Positions 60,095 through 64,000 of a DNA stretch of 64,000 nucleotides are shown one piece after another. Below the pieces are notes generated by a model. The model had not been told where the DNA came from and did no database searches. It saw nothing but the letters and a program-made list of their open reading frames with translations. The stretch comes from Planomonospora_B alba (GTDB lineage Bacteria; Actinomycetota; Actinomycetes; Streptosporangiales; Streptosporangiaceae): NCBI RefSeq assembly GCF_039534085.1, contig NZ_BAAAUT010000015.1, positions 1-64,000 on the forward strand, read 5' to 3'. A program made the position numbers and the translations under genes. Within the stretch, counting starts at the first letter, position 1; every line of letters begins with the position of its first letter.

Positions 60095-61081
60095 ATGAAT
60101 CCCCTGCGCACCGCCCTCGTGGCCGTGGCCGCCGTCGCCGTGCTCGCCTCCTGCGGCACCACCGAGACCGCCGCCCCGGAGCCGGCCGCCTCCGGCGGCA
60201 CGGCCTCCGCCTCCCCCGTCACCGTGACCGACAGCCGCGGCAAGCAGATCACCCTCGACCGCCCCGCCACCAAGGTGGTCGCCCTGGAGTGGGGCGAGGC
60301 CGAGATGGTGGTCGGCCTCGGCGTCATGCCGGTCGGCGTGGCCGACGCCAAGGGCTACGGCACCTGGGTGACCGCCGCCAAGCTGGACGCCTCGGTCAAG
60401 GACGTCGGCACCCGCCAGGAGCCGAGCGTCGACTCCATCGCCGCCCTCCAGCCCGACCTGGTCGTCATGGAGGCCGAGCGCGACTCCGCGCTGGTGCCGC
60501 AGCTGGAGAAGTTCGTCCCCGTCCTCGTCACCGAGGGCAGCGACGGGAGCGACAACCTGGGCCGGATGCGCAGCGACCTCAAGATGGTCGCCACCGCGCT
60601 GGGCAAGACCGCCGAGGCGGACAAGCTCCTGGCCGACCTGGACGCCACGCTGGCCGACGGCAAGGCCAAGCTGGAGGCGGCGGGCTTCGCCGGCAAGCCG
60701 TTCGCCATGGCCGACGGCTGGAAGGACGGCAGCAAGATCGCCATCCGCATGTTCGGCAAGGGCTCACTGGTCTCCGACGTCGCCACCGGGCTGGGGCTGA
60801 CCAACGCCTGGACGGGCGAGGTGGACCCGATGTGGGGCCTGGGCAACACCGACGTCGAGGGCCTGACCGCGCTGAAGGACCCCGACACCCGCTTCTTCTA
60901 CAACGCCTCCGACGGCGTCGACGTCTTCGCCGACGGGCTGGCCTCCAACGCCATCTGGAAGAAGCTGCCCTTCGTCGAGAAGAAGCAGGTCAGCAAGCTG
61001 CCCGACGGCATCTGGACCTTCGGCGGGCCGCTGTCGTGCAAGCAGTACGCCGAGGCGATCGTTAAGGCCTACACCGCTTGA
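60095..61081 (+). CDS. Iron-siderophore-binding lipoprotein, FecB-like
   Basis: A 328-residue binding lipoprotein of the FecB/FepB (periplasmic-binding type 3) family. The lipobox LASC puts the anchor on Cys20. The mature chain has the family landmarks ITLDRPATKVVALEWGEAEM, then IAALQPDLVVMEAERDSA and LPFVEKKQVSKLPDGIW. It should bind the iron-loaded product and hand it to the FecCD permease. ATG at 60095 follows AGGAA. Its stop overlaps the TTG start of the permease (TTGA), so the pair is translationally coupled. Confidence 0.9.
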   Translation: MNPLRTALVAVAAVAVLASCGTTETAAPEPAASGGTASASPVTVTDSRGKQITLDRPATKVVALEWGEAEMVVGLGVMPVGVADAKGYGTWVTAAKLDASVKDVGTRQEPSVDSIAALQPDLVVMEAERDSALVPQLEKFVPVLVTEGSDGSDNLGRMRSDLKMVATALGKTAEADKLLADLDATLADGKAKLEAAGFAGKPFAMADGWKDGSKIAIRMFGKGSLVSDVATGLGLTNAWTGEVDPMWGLGNTDVEGLTALKDPDTRFFYNASDGVDVFADGLASNAIWKKLPFVEKKQVSKLPDGIWTFGGPLSCKQYAEAIVKAYTA

Positions 61082-63153
61082 GCACCCCGGTCCAGGCCCC
61101 ACCGGCGCCCCCCGCCACGCCGCTGCGGCGGCTGGGCGGCGCCGGTGCGGTCCTCCTGACGCTGGCGGCGCTCGTCGCGGTCTCCGCGGTCCACGTGACG
61201 CAGGGCACCTCGTCGATCGGCGCGCTCGACCTGCTCCGGCTGCCGTTCGGCGAGGGCGACGGCGAGGCCGCCCGGATCCTGGTGGCCTCCCGGCTGCCCC
61301 GGCTGCTGGCCGGGATCGCCGTCGGCGTCGCCCTGGGCGTGGCGGGCGCGCTGCTGCAGGCCGTCTCCCGCAATCCCATGGCCTCGCCCGACACGCTGGC
61401 GGTCAGCGCCGGCGCCTACCTCGCGGTCGCCGGGGCGGCGGCCTTCGGCCTGACGCTGCCGCTCGCCCTGTCGGGCCTGCTCGCCCTGCTGGGCGGGCTG
61501 GCGGCGGCCGCCCTCGTGCTGGCCCTGGCCGCGGGCGGCCGGACCGGCACGACCCGGCTGATCCTGGCGGGCTCGGCGACCGCCCTGGCGCTCCACTCGC
61601 TCACCAACCTGCTGATGATCCTGTTCGAGGAGGAGACCACCGGGCTGTTCGCCTGGGGCAGCGGCTCGCTCGTGCAGAGCGACCTCCAGGCCGTCACGCA
61701 GATGGGCCCGCTGATCCTGCTGGCCGTGGCCGCCGCCGTGCTGGCCGGGCCGAAGCTCGACATCCTCGGCCTGGGCGACGACACCGCCACGGTGCTCGGC
61801 GTCAACGTCAGGCGGCTGCGCCTGGTGCTCACGCTCCTGGCCGTCGTGCTGGCCGCCGCCGCCGTGACCGTCGCGGGCCCCGTCGGCTTCGTGGGCCTGT
61901 GCGCGCCGGTGATCGTCAGGCTGCTCCCCGGCGTGCACCGCCACCGCACGACGCTGCCGCTGGCGGGCGTCGCCGGCGTGCTCATCGTCCTCGGCTCCGA
62001 CATCGCGCTGCGCGCCGTCTTCGGCGGGCAGGCGGGCGTGGACGTGCCGCCCGGTGTGGTGACCACGCTGTTCGGCGCCGCCGTGATGGTGTGGCTGGCC
62101 CGCCGTTACCGGGACGCCGGGCCGACCCGGCAGCCGCCGATCGTGCGCGTCGCGGCCCGCTCGCGCGCCGCCTTCCTGACCGTGGTGGCGGCCGGCGCGG
62201 TCCTGCTCGCCGGCGCGGTCTTCCTGGGCATGCTCGGCGGCGACACCTGGGTCCTGGGCGGCGACCTGGCCAACTGGCTGAGCGGGCGGACCGGCCGCGG
62301 CCTCACCTACGTGCTCGACCAGCGCTATCCCCGGGTCCTCGCCGCGGTGCTCGCCGGCGCCGCGCTGGCCGCCGCGGGCACGGCCGTGCAGGCCGTGTGC
62401 CGCAACCCGCTGGCCGAGCCCGGCATGCTCGGCGTCACCGCCGGCGCGGGCGTGGGCGCGATCTCGCTGCTGGCCCTCGTGCCGCTCGCCGGGATCTGGC
62501 CGATGTCCGCGGCGGCCATGGCCGGGGCGCTGGCCGCCGCGGCCGCGGTGTACCTGCTGTCGTGGCGCGGCGGGCTGAGCTCCGACCGCCTGGTGCTGAT
62601 CGGCGTCGGCGTGCAGGCGGCGTGCACCGCCGTCACCGTGATGATCATCGTCAAGGCCGACCCCTGGAACACCGCCATGGCGCTGACCTGGCTGTCCGGC
62701 TCCACCTACGGCCGCGTCCCCGTCCAGCTCATCCCGGTCGCGCTGGCCCTGCTCCTGGTGGTCCCGCTGATCGCCTGGCTCCGCCGCGACCTGGACCTGC
62801 TGGCCCTGGACGAGGACACCCCCCGCGTCCTCGGCGTCCCCCTGGAGCCGGTACGGCTGGCCGCCCTGGGCGGCTCGGTGCTGCTGACCGCCACCGCGGT
62901 CTCGGCCGTGGGCGTGGTCGGCTTCGTCGGCCTGATCGCCCCGCACGCCGCCCGCGCCCTGGTCGGCTCGGGCCACGCCCGCGTCCTCCCCGTGGCCGTG
63001 CTCCTCGGCGCCCTGCTGGTGAGCCTGGCCGACACGCTCGGGCGCACCGTCATCGCGCCGGCCCAGGTGCCCGCCGGGCTCGTCACCTCGCTGCTCGGCA
63101 CGCCGTACTTCGTCTGGCTGCTGTGGCGCTCGCGGGCGCGGGCGGACGGCTGA
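61078..63153 (+). CDS. Fused FecCD-type iron-siderophore permease
   Basis: A 691-residue membrane protein made of two FecCD permease copies in one chain. Copy 1 (about 15-345) has VGVALGVAGALLQAVSRNPM and GPVGFVGLCAPVIVRLLPG. Copy 2 (about 375-690) has LAAAGTAVQAVCRNPLAEPG and VGVVGFVGLIAPHAARALVG. In most systems FecC and FecD are separate, so this fusion replaces a heterodimer, as FhuB does. About 18-20 helices are predicted. The start is TTG at 61078, overlapping the lipoprotein stop; the next in-frame candidates would cut into the first copy. It is the last gene of the uptake unit. Confidence 0.9.
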   Translation: MSTPVQAPPAPPATPLRRLGGAGAVLLTLAALVAVSAVHVTQGTSSIGALDLLRLPFGEGDGEAARILVASRLPRLLAGIAVGVALGVAGALLQAVSRNPMASPDTLAVSAGAYLAVAGAAAFGLTLPLALSGLLALLGGLAAAALVLALAAGGRTGTTRLILAGSATALALHSLTNLLMILFEEETTGLFAWGSGSLVQSDLQAVTQMGPLILLAVAAAVLAGPKLDILGLGDDTATVLGVNVRRLRLVLTLLAVVLAAAAVTVAGPVGFVGLCAPVIVRLLPGVHRHRTTLPLAGVAGVLIVLGSDIALRAVFGGQAGVDVPPGVVTTLFGAAVMVWLARRYRDAGPTRQPPIVRVAARSRAAFLTVVAAGAVLLAGAVFLGMLGGDTWVLGGDLANWLSGRTGRGLTYVLDQRYPRVLAAVLAGAALAAAGTAVQAVCRNPLAEPGMLGVTAGAGVGAISLLALVPLAGIWPMSAAAMAGALAAAAAVYLLSWRGGLSSDRLVLIGVGVQAACTAVTVMIIVKADPWNTAMALTWLSGSTYGRVPVQLIPVALALLLVVPLIAWLRRDLDLLALDEDTPRVLGVPLEPVRLAALGGSVLLTATAVSAVGVVGFVGLIAPHAARALVGSGHARVLPVAVLLGALLVSLADTLGRTVIAPAQVPAGLVTSLLGTPYFVWLLWRSRARADG

Positions 63154-63330
63154 CCGGCACCGGGCGGGCCGTCTCCGGCCGGGTGGCGAGCGGGCACGCC
63201 CCGCTCGCCGACCTGCGCCGCCACCGGGTCGGTGAGGGAGTGCCGAAGGAGCACTTCGTGTTCTGCGGCTACCGGTGGGCGGGCGGCGCGAGGTGAAGGT
63301 CCGGGACCGCTCCGGTCCTCCGCGCGACGA

Positions 63331-63762
63331 TCAAGGGATCTGGACGAGCAAACGACTGAAAGCGGTCTGATCCGCGCATTCCATCGAGTATCCATACGGG
63401 ATCTCCTCCCGCCCTCCATGCACATGGCGAGGGAACGTCCTCATGTTGGAACTGTGGAAGAACCCACCGCGGAAGTTCACACCGGGGACGGCGCATAGCC
63501 CGTCCAGCTCCGACCAGGGCGGAACAATCACAGCCATGGTCTTCCTGCGGAGCCTTTTGCGGTTGATGTAGATGACCAGGCGCCGACCGGGATGGACGAG
63601 TTCCAACTCGCTCCGCGTGGTGTGCGAGGGCCGGAACCCGGCCTCACCCGCCAGAGCCACCAGGCTTTCTTCCAGATCATCCGCCCAGGCACCGGCTCCT
63701 GCACTCGGCCAGGGATCGGGGAGAAAACGAAATGAACCGGCGGGAGGGATCGACTCAGTCAT
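63331..63762 (-). CDS. Hypothetical 143-residue protein
   Basis: A soluble protein with no signal peptide or membrane helix. It opens MTESIPPAGSFRFLPDPWPS, then an acidic helix (DDLEESLVALAGEAG) and a beta-rich second half including ELVHPGRRLVIYINRKRLRR, GVNFRGGFFHSSNMRTFP and a histidine-rich turn (PRHVHGG). ATG at 63762 is preferred because TAGGGT (minus strand, 63770-63775) lies seven bases before it, the spacing of a leaderless start. I do not recognise the family. Its codon use is less GC3-biased than the neighbours' (for example AAG/AGG-rich patches), hinting at a different origin. It converges with the permease. Confidence 0.6.
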   Translation of the reverse strand: MTESIPPAGSFRFLPDPWPSAGAGAWADDLEESLVALAGEAGFRPSHTTRSELELVHPGRRLVIYINRKRLRRKTMAVIVPPWSELDGLCAVPGVNFRGGFFHSSNMRTFPRHVHGGREEIPYGYSMECADQTAFSRLLVQIP

Positions 63763-63769
63763 GATCGAG

Positions 63770-63775
63770 ACCCTA
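63770..63775 (-). promoter_or_regulatory. -10 box of a leaderless hypothetical gene
   Basis: On the minus strand TAGGGT ends seven bases before the ATG at 63762, with no ribosome binding site in between. Confidence 0.5.
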
Positions 63776-63842
63776 CGGCGCATCTCCAAGCTGCGCCGGG
63801 AGATCTCGCCGGCTTCCAGGGATGGCTCCTGACGGCCCGTAC

Positions 63843-63870
63843 GTGTGCACGGACGCACGTCCGTGCACAC
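63843..63870. repeat. 28-base near-perfect palindrome
   Basis: GTGTGCACGGACG (63843-63855) and CGTCCGTGCACAC (63858-63870) are exact inverted copies 13 bases long, separated by only CA. It lies about 70 bases upstream of the -10 box of the leftward hypothetical gene and 70 bases past the likely end of the next leftward gene. It could be an operator or a terminator. Confidence 0.7.
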
Positions 63871-63939
63871 CAGGTGCCCCATCATGCGTTATCGCTCGCT
63901 GCCCCACCGAAAACGTACGCCCCGATCCTGATTCGCCGT

Positions 63940-64000
63940 CTACCAGAGGTCCGGCAGGAGGTGCGCCGCGGGATCGGCCCGTCTGGTGGTGGCCCACTCC
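63940..64000 (-). CDS. Possible C-terminal end of a leftward gene
   Basis: The last 61 bases read on the minus strand as EWATTRRADPAAHLLPDLW and stop (TAG at 63940-63942). Third codon positions are almost all G or C, as in real genes here, but the fragment is too short to identify. Confidence 0.3.
   Translation of the reverse strand, partial: EWATTRRADPAAHLLPDLW

Noticed and set aside
44919..63153. Classification as a catechol or hydroxamate siderophore cluster
   Set aside because: No isochorismate, DHB-AMP ligase, ornithine/lysine hydroxylase or acyltransferase gene is visible, and no A-domain code fits DHB or hydroxy-ornithine.

Overview
The window is very GC-rich DNA with dense, strongly GC3-biased genes and many GTG/TTG starts. 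It carries families typical of actinomycetes: DUF3040, DUF5709, a mycothiol-dependent maleylpyruvate isomerase-like protein, an F420-type reductase, CebR-type operators and a DtxR/IdeR-type iron box. It is most likely a chromosomal segment of a filamentous actinomycete; the Streptosporangiaceae are my guess, not something the sequence proves. No tRNA, rRNA, CRISPR array or insertion sequence was recognised.

Layout. 1-3.7 kb: the end of cytochrome c oxidase subunit I (ctaD), three small polar or one-helix actinobacterial proteins, a membrane protein and an Ohr peroxidase. 3.7-10.5 kb: a leftward sugar operon (solute-binding lipoprotein, two permeases, GH35 beta-galactosidase) facing a divergent ROK regulator. 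10.6-12.1 kb: small hypotheticals and a DinB-like enzyme. 12.2-19.9 kb: a beta-glucan locus with a secreted GH16 endoglucanase, divergent from a CebEFG-like transporter, a GH1 beta-glucosidase and a LacI regulator, with three GGGAGCGCTCCC-type operators between them. 20.4-26.1 kb: an aldehyde dehydrogenase and an mmsE/A/B (ChvE-GguAB-like) monosaccharide importer. 26.2-31.8 kb: a Baeyer-Villiger-type monooxygenase, an Lnt-like acyltransferase with a two-component pair, and a DUF488 protein. 31.9-37.9 kb: a secreted protein, a 2'-5' RNA ligase-like protein, an F420-reductase/hemerythrin fusion, a stand-alone receiver, a truncated ATP synthase subunit a, an SDR/TetR pair and a GNAT. 38.3-44.8 kb: a coupled VWA/solute-binding pair, an old yellow enzyme divergent from an ArsR regulator across a triple operator, and a DUF418 membrane protein behind a tandem repeat.

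44.9-63.2 kb is the standout: a compact nonribosomal peptide locus. NRPS1 (A-T-C-A-T) overlaps NRPS2 (C-A-T-C-A-T-TE), whose C-terminus continues into a complete 12-helix MFS exporter of EntS type, so assembly, release and export lie in one 2,774-residue protein. A PLP-dependent threonine/serine dehydratase-like enzyme is translationally coupled to it. A FepC-like ATPase, a FecB-like lipoprotein and a fused FecCD permease then follow under their own iron-box, apparently leaderless promoter. I infer a tetrapeptide metallophore made, exported and re-imported by six genes. No hydroxamate, catechol or MbtH gene is present here, so the chelating chemistry is unexplained.

The last 0.8 kb holds one unrecognised leftward gene, a 28-bp near-perfect palindrome and the probable end of another leftward gene cut by the window edge.
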